Source: Alphaproteobacteria bacterium
GTDB lineage: Bacteria > Pseudomonadota > Alphaproteobacteria > Bin95
NCBI GenBank assembly: GCA_029978325.1
Contig: JAPOJR010000019.1
Coordinates: 1 to 32,260, forward strand
DNA: 32,260 nucleotides
Direction of reading: 5' to 3'
Part shown: positions 1 through 8,253 of the stretch, piece by piece
Position numbering within the stretch: position 1 is the first letter of the stretch
How the letters are laid out: every line of letters starts with the position of its first letter
The notes under the pieces: model-generated
Database searches by the model: none
Told to the model about the DNA's origin: nothing
Seen by the model: only the letters and a program-made list of their open reading frames with translations
Made by a program: the position numbers and the translations under genes

Positions 1-363
1 GTAGATGGTGCGCACCACCGGCATGGAGTTGACCAACCCTTCAGCCGTCCGCATCACAAACCGGCCGATTAGGCCGGCGGTCAAAGCACCGATGAGCGTA
101 ATCCCGATCAGCGAGATCAGCAGCCCAATGCCCGGAATGCTGAATGGCAGGTGCAATTCCGGGTTGTAGCCCTTCGGGATCAGATTGCGCACCGTCGAAT
201 CGAAAAACTGGACGATCTGGAAGGCGAGCCAAACCGTTATGGTCAGCGGCGCCGTCACCAGTACCCCAGCCAGGAAATAATTTCGCAGCCGCGACCGGAA
301 ATTGTGCCGTATCCGGCGCGCCCGCCGTCGCAAAACACTGTTGTCGTCCGATGGACCTGTCAT
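1..363 (-). CDS. DUF502 family membrane protein, 5' part (runs off the window)
   Basis: The first 121 codons of a minus-strand gene are present and the 3' part lies beyond base 1. The product begins MTGPSDDNSV, has an Arg-rich cytoplasmic N-terminus, then a hydrophobic segment at about residues 27-50 and a second at about 80-105. The last visible stretch contains GRFVMRTAEG and NSMPVVRTIY. This Gly-Arg and Pro-Val-Val-Arg-Thr-Ile-Tyr pattern is typical of the DUF502 family of small inner-membrane proteins, whose function is unknown. The ATG at 363 is the first plausible start, with only a weak purine-rich stretch upstream. The gene diverges from the amidase gene across a 351-base spacer. Family assignment is fairly secure; function is not. 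Confidence 0.8.
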   Translation of the reverse strand, partial: MTGPSDDNSVLRRRARRIRHNFRSRLRNYFLAGVLVTAPLTITVWLAFQIVQFFDSTVRNLIPKGYNPELHLPFSIPGIGLLISLIGITLIGALTAGLIGRFVMRTAEGLVNSMPVVRTIY

Positions 364-714
364 TGTCGCCGCCGCTCTATCACGCTCGCGGACTCTATGC
401 CGGTTTCAGCGTGTTGTGTTTTGCCCGATTGAGACCGATAGCCGGTTCAATGCCGCCGGTGAATTCCAATTGCGCGTCGCCAGTTGAATTCATCCCATGT
501 CGTGCGGCTGGTCTGTACCGCCTCGGAACGGCTATTGCTAGCCATCGGGCCATTCCTAGCAGATGGCAACGCGCCGGTCCCGAATCCAGACGCTGCGTGG
601 ATGTCGCAGCATCTCAGCCGCGCCAATTTGGGCAAAGCGTTGACAAATGTCACCAGCGAACCTGATTGTCCTCAAAGCACTGGCCGATTTGCTGCATATA
701 ACAGGACTATCTCC
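364..714. other. Spacer between DUF502 gene and amidase gene; one imperfect hairpin
   Basis: No convincing gene was found in this 351-base divergent spacer. Reading frames that cross it have no family resemblance and lack a good ribosome site. It holds an imperfect inverted repeat at 460-492: seven base pairs, a one-base bulge, five more pairs including one G-T, and an eight-base loop. The purine-rich AGGA at about 703-706 may serve the amidase start at 715. A TTGACA hexamer at 640-645 has no good -10 partner at the right distance. Confidence 0.5.
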
Positions 715-2118
715 ATGACTGCTTCTACTGCGCTGAACCAATCGATACAGGGTCTGGCGGCCGATCTTCGCGCCGGCAAGACCAAAGCCCGTGACCTGGC
801 AGAGGCGGCAATCGCGGCGCAGGCGCTGCATGAGCCGAAATTGAACGCCTACCGCGACCGCAATCCAGACTACACGCGGGCGCAGGCGGATGCCGCGGAC
901 GCTGCCTTTGCCGCCCGCTTCGACCTGGGCGTGTTGCAGGGCCTGCCGGTCTCGGCCAAGGATCTGTATGCCGTTGCCGGGTACGAGACATTCGCCGGGT
1001 CGCCCTACCCACTGCCGATGTTCGTCAAAGAAGGCCCGGTCGTTCGCGCCGTGCGCCAGCAAATGGCCGTGATTCCCGGCAAGACGCATACGGTCGAGTG
1101 GGCCTTTGGCGGCATCGGCATGAACCCGCATCACGCCACGCCGCGGAACCCGTGGGATGCCAAGGATCACCGCGCGCCGGGCGGCTCGTCGTCCGGCGCC
1201 GGCGTCTCGCTGTGGCAGGGATCTGCGGTGGTGGCGCTGGGCAGCGACACGGCCGGCAGCGTGCGGATTCCGGCCAGTTGGACCGGAACAGTCGGGGTAA
1301 AGACCACGTTTGGCCGCTGGTCTCTGGAGGGCATCGCGCCGCTGTCGCCGTCGCTCGATACCGCCGGTGTGCTGACCCGATCCGCCGAAGATGCGGCCCT
1401 GGCATTCGCCTCGCTCGATCCGCTGGTCGCAGACCCCTGGGCGTTTCTCCGCGATTGCCAGCAGGCGGAGGCCAGGCAATTTACGCTCGGCGTCTGCGAA
1501 TGGATGTTTGAGGGGAATTCGCCGGGCGTGGCGGAAGCGGTGCGGCAGGCGCTGGACGAGTTGGCCAAGGCGGGCGCGCGCATTGTCAAGGTGGACGTGC
1601 CGAATCTGATCGCGTTGCATGAATTGTTCCGGCGTGGCGGCATTGCGGGCATTGAGTTCGCCGCCTTCATCAATCGGCCGGAAATGGCGAAGTGGAAGAC
1701 CGCCGTCGATCCGATCGTCAAATCCCGCTTCAGCGCCATCGAGGCGATCCCGGCGGCAGAATATATTGCCCGCCTCGACCAAATCGCCCGGATGGCGGCG
1801 GAGGCCCGGCCTGTATTCGATCAGGTCGATGCGATCGTCGGGCCGACGATTCCGATCACGCCGCCGCGCCTTGCCGATCTGCAATCCGTTGAAGCCTACC
1901 AGACTGCCAACCTGCTGTCGCTTCGCAATACCAGCGTCGGCAATATTCTGGAGCTTTCCGGCGTGACCTTGCCGGCGGGCCTCGACCAGGCGGGGATGCC
2001 GGTCGGCCTGCAATTGTTGACCCCGAATGGCGCGGACGAACGGGCGTTGGCCATGGCTGTCGCGGTTGAGCGGGTATTGGGCACGCCGCGGGCGCGTCTC
2101 GGTGCGCCGCCGCTGTAG
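715..2118 (+). CDS. Amidase signature family hydrolase
   Basis: This 467-residue protein belongs to the amidase signature family, which hydrolyses amide bonds with a Ser-cisSer-Lys triad. The catalytic Lys is residue 82 in LPVSAKDLY. The Gly/Ser-rich loop GGSSSGAG starts at about 156 and supplies the cis-Ser (Ser158 by family spacing). The nucleophile is Ser182 in GSDTAGSVRIPA. The frame stays open upstream to 484, but the added residues do not look like family sequence, and ATG 715 has AGGA about nine bases before it. The gene ends 27 bases from the convergent fliL-like gene and is not obviously part of the flagellar set. The substrate cannot be read from the sequence. GatA is unlikely, because no gatB or gatC neighbours are seen, but it is not excluded. 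Confidence 0.9.
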   Translation: MTASTALNQSIQGLAADLRAGKTKARDLAEAAIAAQALHEPKLNAYRDRNPDYTRAQADAADAAFAARFDLGVLQGLPVSAKDLYAVAGYETFAGSPYPLPMFVKEGPVVRAVRQQMAVIPGKTHTVEWAFGGIGMNPHHATPRNPWDAKDHRAPGGSSSGAGVSLWQGSAVVALGSDTAGSVRIPASWTGTVGVKTTFGRWSLEGIAPLSPSLDTAGVLTRSAEDAALAFASLDPLVADPWAFLRDCQQAEARQFTLGVCEWMFEGNSPGVAEAVRQALDELAKAGARIVKVDVPNLIALHELFRRGGIAGIEFAAFINRPEMAKWKTAVDPIVKSRFSAIEAIPAAEYIARLDQIARMAAEARPVFDQVDAIVGPTIPITPPRLADLQSVEAYQTANLLSLRNTSVGNILELSGVTLPAGLDQAGMPVGLQLLTPNGADERALAMAVAVERVLGTPRARLGAPPL

Positions 2119-2145
2119 GGCCGGTACTATGCGGTCGATTCCGGC

Positions 2146-2616
2146 TCAGCGGTCTTGCTTGAGAAAATCGCTGATCAACACGGCGTTGATCTGATTGCCC
2201 AGGATGCTGCGGGCCGCGGTCAACAGGCGGCCGCGCAATTCCGTTTGAATTTCTGGAGCAAACAAGTCCTCTGCGAAGGCGCCCTCTGCGGCCATGTTGA
2301 AGAGGATTTTGAGAAATTCGTCGCGGACGCGCGGCTCGCGGATGACGGCGGCTTCGGTGCTGCCCTCGGGAACCTCCAACAGCAGGTTCGCCACCAGCAA
2401 CGCTGTCACCCGCCCTTCGGTTTGGAGTGGAACCACGAACTGCGAATTGAATTTGACGTATTCAAAATGCATCGGCTTGTCGGGATGGGCCGTTTTTTGC
2501 TCCATCGCCGCGGACATGTCCGTTGGCGGCTCGCCCTTGCTGCTCAGCATGGTGCCCGCGATGGCGCCGCCTGCCAGAGCAATGACACCGGCTGCAGCCA
2601 GGATGACGGGTTTCAT
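2146..2616 (-). CDS. fliL: FliL-like flagellar basal-body-associated protein (second copy)
   Basis: The product has 156 residues. An N-terminal membrane segment (about residues 3-23) is followed by a periplasmic domain from about residue 50. The domain shows the FliL pattern: a beta strand with VALL-type spacing, then a helix carrying REPRVRDEFL, and the C-terminal NAVLISDFL. FliL surrounds the stator in the inner membrane and supports torque generation. The start at 2616 has a strong AAGGAG eight bases upstream. It is the last gene of the minus-strand flagellar arm, 102 bases after flgH. Another FliL is encoded at 10825-11322, so this is a paralog. It is more divergent from typical alpha FliL than the other copy, and which one acts at the stator is not known. 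Confidence 0.82.
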   Translation of the reverse strand: MKPVILAAAGVIALAGGAIAGTMLSSKGEPPTDMSAAMEQKTAHPDKPMHFEYVKFNSQFVVPLQTEGRVTALLVANLLLEVPEGSTEAAVIREPRVRDEFLKILFNMAAEGAFAEDLFAPEIQTELRGRLLTAARSILGNQINAVLISDFLKQDR

Positions 2617-2681
2617 GCAATCGCTCCTTCGGTCGCGCCCGAGGCGAGAGGTTGACGGGGTACTCTAGGTTCATAGAGTTC

Positions 2682-2721
2682 GAGCAGATTGACCCGAGCC
2701 CGCCGGATCGGGGCTGCTCTA
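2682..2721. repeat. Palindromic repeat, copy 1 (at flgH stop codon)
   Basis: An imperfect inverted repeat: outer arms GAGCAG (2682-2687) and CTGCTC (2714-2719), inner arms CCCGA (2693-2697) and TCGGG (2708-2712). It lies between flgH and the downstream fliL-like gene. On the minus strand one arm runs into CTCTAG, which supplies the flgH TAG stop. It shares outer and inner arm sequences with the two copies at 4721-4763 and 4778-4826. It could act as an mRNA stem or terminator-like element. Confidence 0.7.
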
Positions 2722-3450
2722 GAACGGCAGAACACGCTCTAACACCTGCTGGCCAATACGGGGTTGCTGCAGATCGGAAATTTGCCCGCGCCCGCCATAG
2801 ACCACCCTCGCCTCTGCTATTTTTTCGTAGCTGATCGTGTTCTGGCGCGAGATATCCTCAGGCCGCACCACGCCGGACACCTGCAGGTCCCGCAACTCGA
2901 AATTCACGCGCACTTCCTGGCTGGCATAGATGACCAGATTGCCGTTTGGCAGCACTTGGGTGACCGTTGCTGCAACCTTCAGGTCGATGGTCTCCCCCCG
3001 GCTGACCGTGCCGGTGCCGCCACTGGTCGAACTGCTGTTGGCGGCCACCAGGGTGGACAGGTCGGGCTTGCCCGGCAGGATGCGCTGAATTTGCTGCTCT
3101 AGCCCAAACAGATTGGGCACGCCCAGGCTTTCGTCTGCGTTGCGGCTACGGCTGGTCGAGTTGTCGATTTCCGCCTTGTCGTCAATGGCGACCATTACCG
3201 TCAGAATATCGCCGACGGTGCGGGCGCGCCGGTCGCCAAATAGTGAGCGCGGGCCGGATTCCCAAAGCGAGGCAGTGGTTGCCGGCCGGTCGACCGGTTT
3301 CGGCGGCGCCACCAATGCGGCGGGTTGTGCGATGCGCGTGCGGGATTCGCCGCCGGGCGACATTGTCGGCTCTTTGCCCAGATGGTCGAGGCTGCTGCAC
3401 GCGCCAAGCCACGATGCAAGGCCGAGGATGGCGAGGCTACGAACCGACAT
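2719..3450 (-). CDS. flgH: Flagellar L-ring protein FlgH
   Basis: FlgH forms the L-ring around the rod in the outer membrane. The 243-residue product starts with a lipoprotein signal peptide whose lipobox is LGAC, with Cys18 as the lipidated residue. The family motif SLFGDRRARTVGDILTV follows at about 68-85. The C-terminal half has NLVIYASQEVRVNFELR and the GVVRPEDISRQNTI segment, both typical of FlgH. The end, QVLERVLPF, is also usual. The start overlaps the end of flgA by 14 bases, which indicates translational coupling. Its TAG stop lies in a palindromic repeat. No flgI (P-ring) gene is in the window, although flgA is present. Confidence 0.95.
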   Translation of the reverse strand: MSVRSLAILGLASWLGACSSLDHLGKEPTMSPGGESRTRIAQPAALVAPPKPVDRPATTASLWESGPRSLFGDRRARTVGDILTVMVAIDDKAEIDNSTSRSRNADESLGVPNLFGLEQQIQRILPGKPDLSTLVAANSSSTSGGTGTVSRGETIDLKVAATVTQVLPNGNLVIYASQEVRVNFELRDLQVSGVVRPEDISRQNTISYEKIAEARVVYGGRGQISDLQQPRIGQQVLERVLPF

Positions 3451-3889
3451 CTATGACCCCTGGCATCGTAATCCGGCCAAACACTGCCCGGCGGGAATCC
3501 AGGTTCATGACGCGGATGGTCTGACCAAGACCGCCGGCCTCCATTGCCCGCCCCACCGTCGTGAGTTTGAGGTGTCCTAGGCGAAAGCGGAGCGTGACCC
3601 GGGAATTGCGCTCGACCACGGTGACTGGGCCGACCTCGCTTGCTCGGATCGGCCGGTTGGCATAGAGGCTGCGCTGGGCTTGCTGGCCGATCGCCGCGGT
3701 CACCGTCTGGAGCATGTCCGCCGCCGGCGGATCGGGCATGGTTCGCAAGGCAACATCGTCGGGGCGCAGAATGGCGCCGACCGGTATGGTCCGCACCGGC
3801 ACCACGGCTATGCTGGATTTGCCGCCGGCGTCTGCCGCCCATGCCGGTGGTGACGCCGCAAGCGCCGCCAGGAGCAAGAGCATCCGCAT
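3437..3889 (-). CDS. flgA: Flagellar P-ring assembly chaperone FlgA
   Basis: FlgA is a periplasmic chaperone for P-ring (FlgI) assembly. The product has 150 residues, with a signal peptide of about 18 residues (cleavage after AWA). A SAF-type domain follows: VVPVRTIPVGAILRPDDV, then ANRPIRASEV, and a C-terminal beta-rich part with RVMNLDSRRAVFGRI. It is shorter than enterobacterial FlgA (about 219 residues) and appears to keep only the C-terminal SAF and beta parts, as in many alphaproteobacteria. It begins two bases after the flgG stop and overlaps flgH by 14 bases, so flgG-flgA-flgH are very likely co-transcribed. Confidence 0.92.
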   Translation of the reverse strand: MRMLLLLAALAASPPAWAADAGGKSSIAVVPVRTIPVGAILRPDDVALRTMPDPPAADMLQTVTAAIGQQAQRSLYANRPIRASEVGPVTVVERNSRVTLRFRLGHLKLTTVGRAMEAGGLGQTIRVMNLDSRRAVFGRITMPGVIDVGS

Positions 3890-3891
3890 GG

Positions 3892-4677
3892 CTAGCGCAC
3901 CTGGTTGGCGGCGGCCAACATCTGGTCCGCTGCGGTAATGACCTTGGAGTTCATCTCATAGGCGCGTTGCGCCTCGATCAGCTGGGTAATTTCGGTGACG
4001 ATATCGACCGAGGACTCCTCCAGATAGCCCTGGCGCATGGTGCCGCGCCCTTCCGTCCCGGCATCGCCGACCTGGGCGTCGCCGCTGGCCGTGGTCGCGG
4101 CGAAAAGGTTGCTGCCCAGCGCCTCGAGCCCTTTTTCGTTGATGAAGCTGGCCAGCGTGATCTTGCCTATTTCCTGGGGCGGCTGACCTGGGTCGAAATT
4201 CGCGAAAACCTGGCCGTCAGCATTGATGGAGATGCTGCGGGCTTCGGCCGGCACCGTGATTTGCGGCACCAGCGGGAACCCCTCCGATGTCACGATCTGA
4301 CCGTCTGCCGACAGCTTGAAGCTGCCGTCGCGGGAATAGGCGCTGTCGCCGGATGGCAATTGCACCTCGAACCAGCCGCGGCCCTCCAAGGCAATGTCTA
4401 ACTCGCCGTTGGTCTGACGCAGCGACCCTTGCTGCGCCTGCATCGCGACCGCCGCAGTGCGCGTACCGAGGCCCAGCTGGATGCCGGCCGGCACCACCGT
4501 ACCGGTATCGGACGAAACATCGCCGGCGCGCTGCGCTTGTTGGTAGAGCAAGTCCGCAAATTCTGCCCGGCGCAGGTTGTAGCCGGTGGTGCCGACGTTG
4601 GCGATATTGTTAGCGATGACCTCAACCCTTGTCTGTTGCGCCAGCATTCCGGTCGCAGCGATATCCAGTGCGCGCAT
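3892..4677 (-). CDS. flgG: Flagellar distal rod protein FlgG
   Basis: FlgG builds the distal rod. The 261-residue length matches the family. The N-terminus has the rod/hook motif ANNIAN at residues 22-27 followed by VGTTGY. The middle has the YSRDGSF and GFPLVPQI segments. The C-terminus (about 225-261) is the amphipathic helix with EAQRAYEMNSKVI. The start at 4677 has a good GGAGG site upstream. Two palindromic repeats fill the spacer to flgF upstream. The downstream gene flgA follows after two bases. Confidence 0.97.
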   Translation of the reverse strand: MRALDIAATGMLAQQTRVEVIANNIANVGTTGYNLRRAEFADLLYQQAQRAGDVSSDTGTVVPAGIQLGLGTRTAAVAMQAQQGSLRQTNGELDIALEGRGWFEVQLPSGDSAYSRDGSFKLSADGQIVTSEGFPLVPQITVPAEARSISINADGQVFANFDPGQPPQEIGKITLASFINEKGLEALGSNLFAATTASGDAQVGDAGTEGRGTMRQGYLEESSVDIVTEITQLIEAQRAYEMNSKVITAADQMLAAANQVR

Positions 4678-4720
4678 GCCGTAGGCCCTCCAAGTCCTGG
4701 TTGTGAAGTTTGCGAACTGC

Positions 4721-4763
4721 TAGAGCAGATCCCGATCCGATAGGATCGGGCGAATCTGCTCTA
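4721..4763. repeat. Palindromic repeat, copy 2 (flgF-flgG spacer)
   Basis: The most regular of three related palindromes. The left arm at 4721-4738 (TAGAGCAGAT then CCCGATCC) pairs with the right arm at 4743-4763 (GGATCGGG, three unpaired bases, then ATCTGCTCTA) across a four-base loop. That gives 18 base pairs. It lies 43 bases upstream of the flgG start and next to copy 3. The sequence is non-coding on both strands. Confidence 0.85.
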
Positions 4764-4777
4764 ACTCTATGACTGGC

Positions 4778-4826
4778 GAGCAACTTCTCCCGATCAAATG
4801 ATTCCATTTGATCGGGCGTTGCTCTA
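4778..4826. repeat. Palindromic repeat, copy 3 (overlaps flgF stop)
   Basis: The outer arm GAGCAA (4778-4783) pairs with TTGCTC (4819-4824), and the inner arm CCCGATCAAATG (4789-4800) pairs with CATTTGATCGGG (4805-4816) across a four-base loop. The right end runs into CTCTAG, so the flgF TAG stop at 4824-4826 is part of the element, as for copy 1 and flgH. It may stabilise the flgF message or reduce read-through into flgG. Confidence 0.8.
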
Positions 4827-5543
4827 GGCGGTGCTACCCGCCACATTGGTGACTTCGCTGATGCGGTCATGCTCCGCCTGCAGCAGGGTCTGGCCCATTT
4901 CGAAGGCGCGCTGGATCTCGATCATGCGCACCAGTTCAACGATGGGGTTGACGTTCGAAGCCTCAACGAAACCCTGCGCGAAACGGGGACGTTCGACCGG
5001 CTCTGGCGGCTCGGCCGCGCGGAACAGGCCGTTGCCGATGCGCTCCAGCCGGTTTGCCGTCAACCGGTACAAGCCGAGTTTGCCCAGTGTCTGGCTATCT
5101 CCGGAGATCGTGCCATCATTGGCGATCGCTATCCGCCCCACATCAGGCGGCACCTGGATCGGCGAGCCGCCGGCGTCCAGAACGCGCTCGCCGCTGAGGA
5201 GAGTGAGCTCTCCATCGGTCGAAAGCGCAAACCGGCCGTCGCGGGTATAGACAGTTTGGCCATTGCGTTCGACCGCCAGCATGCCGTCGCCCAGAATTGC
5301 AATCGTCATCGGGTCGCCGGTTTCAGAGACCGGCCCGGCGCCCAGGTCGGTATAGCCGGCCGGGTCGGTGCCCATCGATAATTCGCCGTCTTCCTTTGGC
5401 AGGCGTTCCACCACTTCCGCGAACAGCGTGCCCTCGCGCTTGAAGGCCGCCGTGTTGGCGTTGGCGATATTGTTGGCGACCACATCCATTTGGCGAAGCA
5501 AGGCGGTTTGCCGGGCGATGGTGACGTAGAGAGGATTATCCAT
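4824..5543 (-). CDS. flgF: Flagellar proximal rod protein FlgF
   Basis: FlgF is a proximal rod subunit. The product has 239 residues. The N-terminus has VVANNIANANTAAFKRE (residues 21-37), the flagellar rod/hook signature. The C-terminus has VELVRMIEIQRAFEMGQ. The central D1-like part has VYTRDGRFALSTDGEL, which is typical. The start at 5543 lies five bases after the stop of the upstream 900-codon gene, so both are likely in one operon. The stop codon lies in a palindromic repeat. Confidence 0.96.
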   Translation of the reverse strand: MDNPLYVTIARQTALLRQMDVVANNIANANTAAFKREGTLFAEVVERLPKEDGELSMGTDPAGYTDLGAGPVSETGDPMTIAILGDGMLAVERNGQTVYTRDGRFALSTDGELTLLSGERVLDAGGSPIQVPPDVGRIAIANDGTISGDSQTLGKLGLYRLTANRLERIGNGLFRAAEPPEPVERPRFAQGFVEASNVNPIVELVRMIEIQRAFEMGQTLLQAEHDRISEVTNVAGSTA

Positions 5544-5548
5544 AACGG

Positions 5549-8251
5549 TTAAGAGCCTTTGGCCACGGTCGGAGGAGCCGCCGTCGGGGCGGGCCGGTTC
5601 TGGCTGGCCTCCGGCGGAAATATCCGGCTGACCTGCCGAGATCGGTTCAGTACGCTGGCGATGCTATCCGGCAATGATAAATTTCCGCCTAACGGCGCTG
5701 CGGTGAGCGCCGCGGCGGCATCGGCGAGGTCTGCCCCCGCGGCCAGGGCGATAGCCTTGTTTGCCTCGTCGCCGAGGCGGTCAGGGCCGCCGGCCATATA
5801 GGCAGCGGCCAGCGCGCGCACTGCTATCGGGCCGGTGGCGACCTTTCCGGTTTGCGCGGCCAGTAGCTTGCGGAAAGCATCGGCGCTGTCCGGCCAGTTG
5901 CCTGCCGCCCAAAGCAATTCTGCCGTCGTCGCCAAATCGGCGTCGCTGGGCTCCTGCGCTGCCCCTGTCGATTTCGCGGCATCCTCATAGCGGCGCAGGC
6001 TGACGAGTGTCCGTTGGCGCAGCATTGTGGCTTTGGCGTATGTGGCCGGGTCGACTGGTAGGCGGTCAAGCGCGGCGAGCGCAGCCTCTGCTTCGCCTGC
6101 CCGCAGCGCGGCTTCCGCCAGCAGCAGGACCCAACCCGCTTCGGGGGCCTCGGATGGGGCTAACGACCGCAGGATACGCCTGGCGGCCGAAGGCAACCCC
6201 GCGTCCAGCATGCGCCGCGCGACCCGCACGCCAAGCTTTCGGTCCGCCGGGCTATTGTCCAGAAAGTGACGATAGTCCGTGTACAACTGTAGAGCGCTGG
6301 CATCGTCGGTTTCGGCACTGTCGAGTGCCATTGACAGCACTGCCTTGGCTTTTTCCGCAAGGGGCGCGCGGTTTAGGGCTGGGGGAAGGCGGCGAGCGGC
6401 GGCATCCAGGGTATCCAGCGCCTCTGCAAATTCCCCCGCTGCTGCCGCGACCGTCGCCGCCACGAGAGCGACCGGCGTCAACCTGCGGTCGTTGCGGTAA
6501 TCAAAAAGTGCGCCGCGTGTTACGTCCGCCGCCCAGGGGGGCAGGGGGGCCTCATGATCGAGCGCATGCTGAATCATTGCGAGCCGGGTACGCGTGCGGA
6601 TGTCCGGATCGGCGTCCAGGGCTTGTGAGAAATACCAGTTCGCCCGTTGTGGCAGGTTTTGCGCCAACGCCTTCCGCCCTTGCAGCAATGCGACTTGCCC
6701 TGCCACATCCTGGCCGGCCGCCGGCTCCACCAGGGTAAGGTAGACGTTGGCCAATGCAGCGGTATCGCGATTGATAGCAGCGTCCGCCAAGTCCAACGCC
6801 AGTTGGGTGCGCACAAATGGGGGAAAGCCAGCCAGGGGTTCATTGGCTTGGGTTGCCGCCCATTCGGCCAGTTTTCGGTACCCGTGCGCTTTCAGCATCG
6901 CTGCGCGCCAGATCGCCATGTCGCTGCGGCAGGGGCTGGCCGCCAGCAGTGCCGGCCCGGCTTCGTCGCCCCTGCCGAGGAGAATGAGGATCGCTTCGCG
7001 CAGCGTTGCCGAGGCATCGTCGCCACCATCCGGGCGGTCGCCGGATTGCCGGATGCTGTCGTGAGCGGCCAACGCTTCGCGTGTCAGGCCTTGCGCCAAA
7101 TAGAACAGGGTCATACTGCGCATGGCGGCCGCTGGCGGCAGGTCGGTCACGGTGGAGTGCTGCCGAGCGAGGGTGGTGGCAAAGTCCCCGTTCAAGTGGC
7201 CGGCACTGGGCCAGTCGACCACAGGCGGCTCAACCGGCCCGGTGCAGGTCCAGGTGACGTTGCTGAGGGGCAGACTGGCGGTTTCCGGTCCATCCTCCGC
7301 TGCTACATGGTCGGTCGGCGGCGGCGAAATTTCGGCGACGCGACTTGGGTTTGTCGTGCCAGCCGGGTCAATGGGCTTCCCAGTGGTGAGGGGCGGACGC
7401 TTTGCCGGTAGGTTGGCGATGTTTGCCGGAGGGGGCCCCGCCTGTACTGGCGTCTCCGACAGGTCGACGTCGCCCGCCCGGTCTAAAAAGCCATGTTGGG
7501 CGGCCCATTCCAGCGATTGCCGCAACCGGTCAATTTCATGCGCGGCCAGTGCGCCAGAGGCCGGCGGAACGGCTTCATCCGCCGAGGCGACTTCCGCCAG
7601 TGGCGCGCCGTCGCTGGCCCTACGGTTCGTAGGGCGAGGCCGGGGCAAGTGGCTGGCGGCATCCCGGCCCGCCGGAGGCGGGACCGCGCCAGAGGTGTCG
7701 AGGTCCGAAACCGGCCTCTCAAGCGGTGCGCTGCTGTTGGCGTCGGCAGCGCCAGGGGGCGTGTTGCCGGTACTATTCAGTTGAGGCACTGTGGCGCTCG
7801 ATACGCCTTTTTCATGGACCTGCACCAGTACCCGCGAGGACTGATCCAACGATACATCGGCCTCGCATGCGCAGGCGAACCGCAAGGTGAATGCGGATCC
7901 ATCCGTCCGGTCTTCCGGTCCGGCGAAGACGACCCGGCTGGCTTTGCGTTGCGGATAGACCGGCTCGTAGGCGAAGCGGACCAGGGCGCCGGGGAAATGA
8001 ACGGTGATCCGCCGGTCGGCCCGTTCGACGCGAAAGCCGTTTTCGGGGCGAAAGTTGAAGGCGATCCGCGACGTTGCGCCGAAGTCGCCCGCGGTTACCC
8101 TGACCAATGAGGCCTCCGGGGGCGTGCGGGGAGTATCGGATGCTCCATGGCCCGATCGATCTGCGGCGATAGCGGTGGCCGTGCTGGCAGTGGCTAGCGT
8201 CGCCAATACCAGCCAGACCAGAGCGATGGCACAAGCGGGACGGAAATCCAT
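5549..8251 (-). CDS. Exported 900-residue helical-repeat protein between motA and flgF, function unknown
   Basis: The product has 900 residues and a signal peptide of about 30 (AIAA then DRS). Residues about 47-148 look like a beta-rich domain with Cys127 and Cys129 close together. A Pro/Ala/Ser-rich linker reaches to about 330. From about 360 to 870 the sequence is a long run of Ala/Leu-rich helix pairs with TPR-like spacing (for example LLLAEAALRAGEAEAALAALDRL). I do not recognise a named family. The gene starts two bases before the motA stop region and ends five bases before flgF, so it is in a motility operon. Rhizobia have a periplasmic helical protein, MotC, that works with MotB and needs MotE, and motE is present here too. 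A MotC-like role is only an inference from context, and this protein is about twice as long as MotC. Confidence 0.85.
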   Translation of the reverse strand: MDFRPACAIALVWLVLATLATASTATAIAADRSGHGASDTPRTPPEASLVRVTAGDFGATSRIAFNFRPENGFRVERADRRITVHFPGALVRFAYEPVYPQRKASRVVFAGPEDRTDGSAFTLRFACACEADVSLDQSSRVLVQVHEKGVSSATVPQLNSTGNTPPGAADANSSAPLERPVSDLDTSGAVPPPAGRDAASHLPRPRPTNRRASDGAPLAEVASADEAVPPASGALAAHEIDRLRQSLEWAAQHGFLDRAGDVDLSETPVQAGPPPANIANLPAKRPPLTTGKPIDPAGTTNPSRVAEISPPPTDHVAAEDGPETASLPLSNVTWTCTGPVEPPVVDWPSAGHLNGDFATTLARQHSTVTDLPPAAAMRSMTLFYLAQGLTREALAAHDSIRQSGDRPDGGDDASATLREAILILLGRGDEAGPALLAASPCRSDMAIWRAAMLKAHGYRKLAEWAATQANEPLAGFPPFVRTQLALDLADAAINRDTAALANVYLTLVEPAAGQDVAGQVALLQGRKALAQNLPQRANWYFSQALDADPDIRTRTRLAMIQHALDHEAPLPPWAADVTRGALFDYRNDRRLTPVALVAATVAAAAGEFAEALDTLDAAARRLPPALNRAPLAEKAKAVLSMALDSAETDDASALQLYTDYRHFLDNSPADRKLGVRVARRMLDAGLPSAARRILRSLAPSEAPEAGWVLLLAEAALRAGEAEAALAALDRLPVDPATYAKATMLRQRTLVSLRRYEDAAKSTGAAQEPSDADLATTAELLWAAGNWPDSADAFRKLLAAQTGKVATGPIAVRALAAAYMAGGPDRLGDEANKAIALAAGADLADAAAALTAAPLGGNLSLPDSIASVLNRSRQVSRIFPPEASQNRPAPTAAPPTVAKGS

Positions 8252-8253
8252 GG

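Noticed and set aside
640..645. TTGACA hexamer upstream of the amidase gene as a -35 box
   Set aside because: No good -10 hexamer lies 16-18 bases downstream; TATAAC at 697-702 is too far away for the same promoter.
556..2013. Minus-strand open frame antisense to the amidase (485 codons)
   Set aside because: The amidase frame has catalytic motifs; this one is a basic, low-complexity shadow.
6007..6738. Plus-strand frame inside the 900-codon gene (243 codons)
   Set aside because: Pro/Arg-rich sequence without motifs. The minus-strand frame runs from a signal peptide to a stop with tight spacing to motA and flgF.
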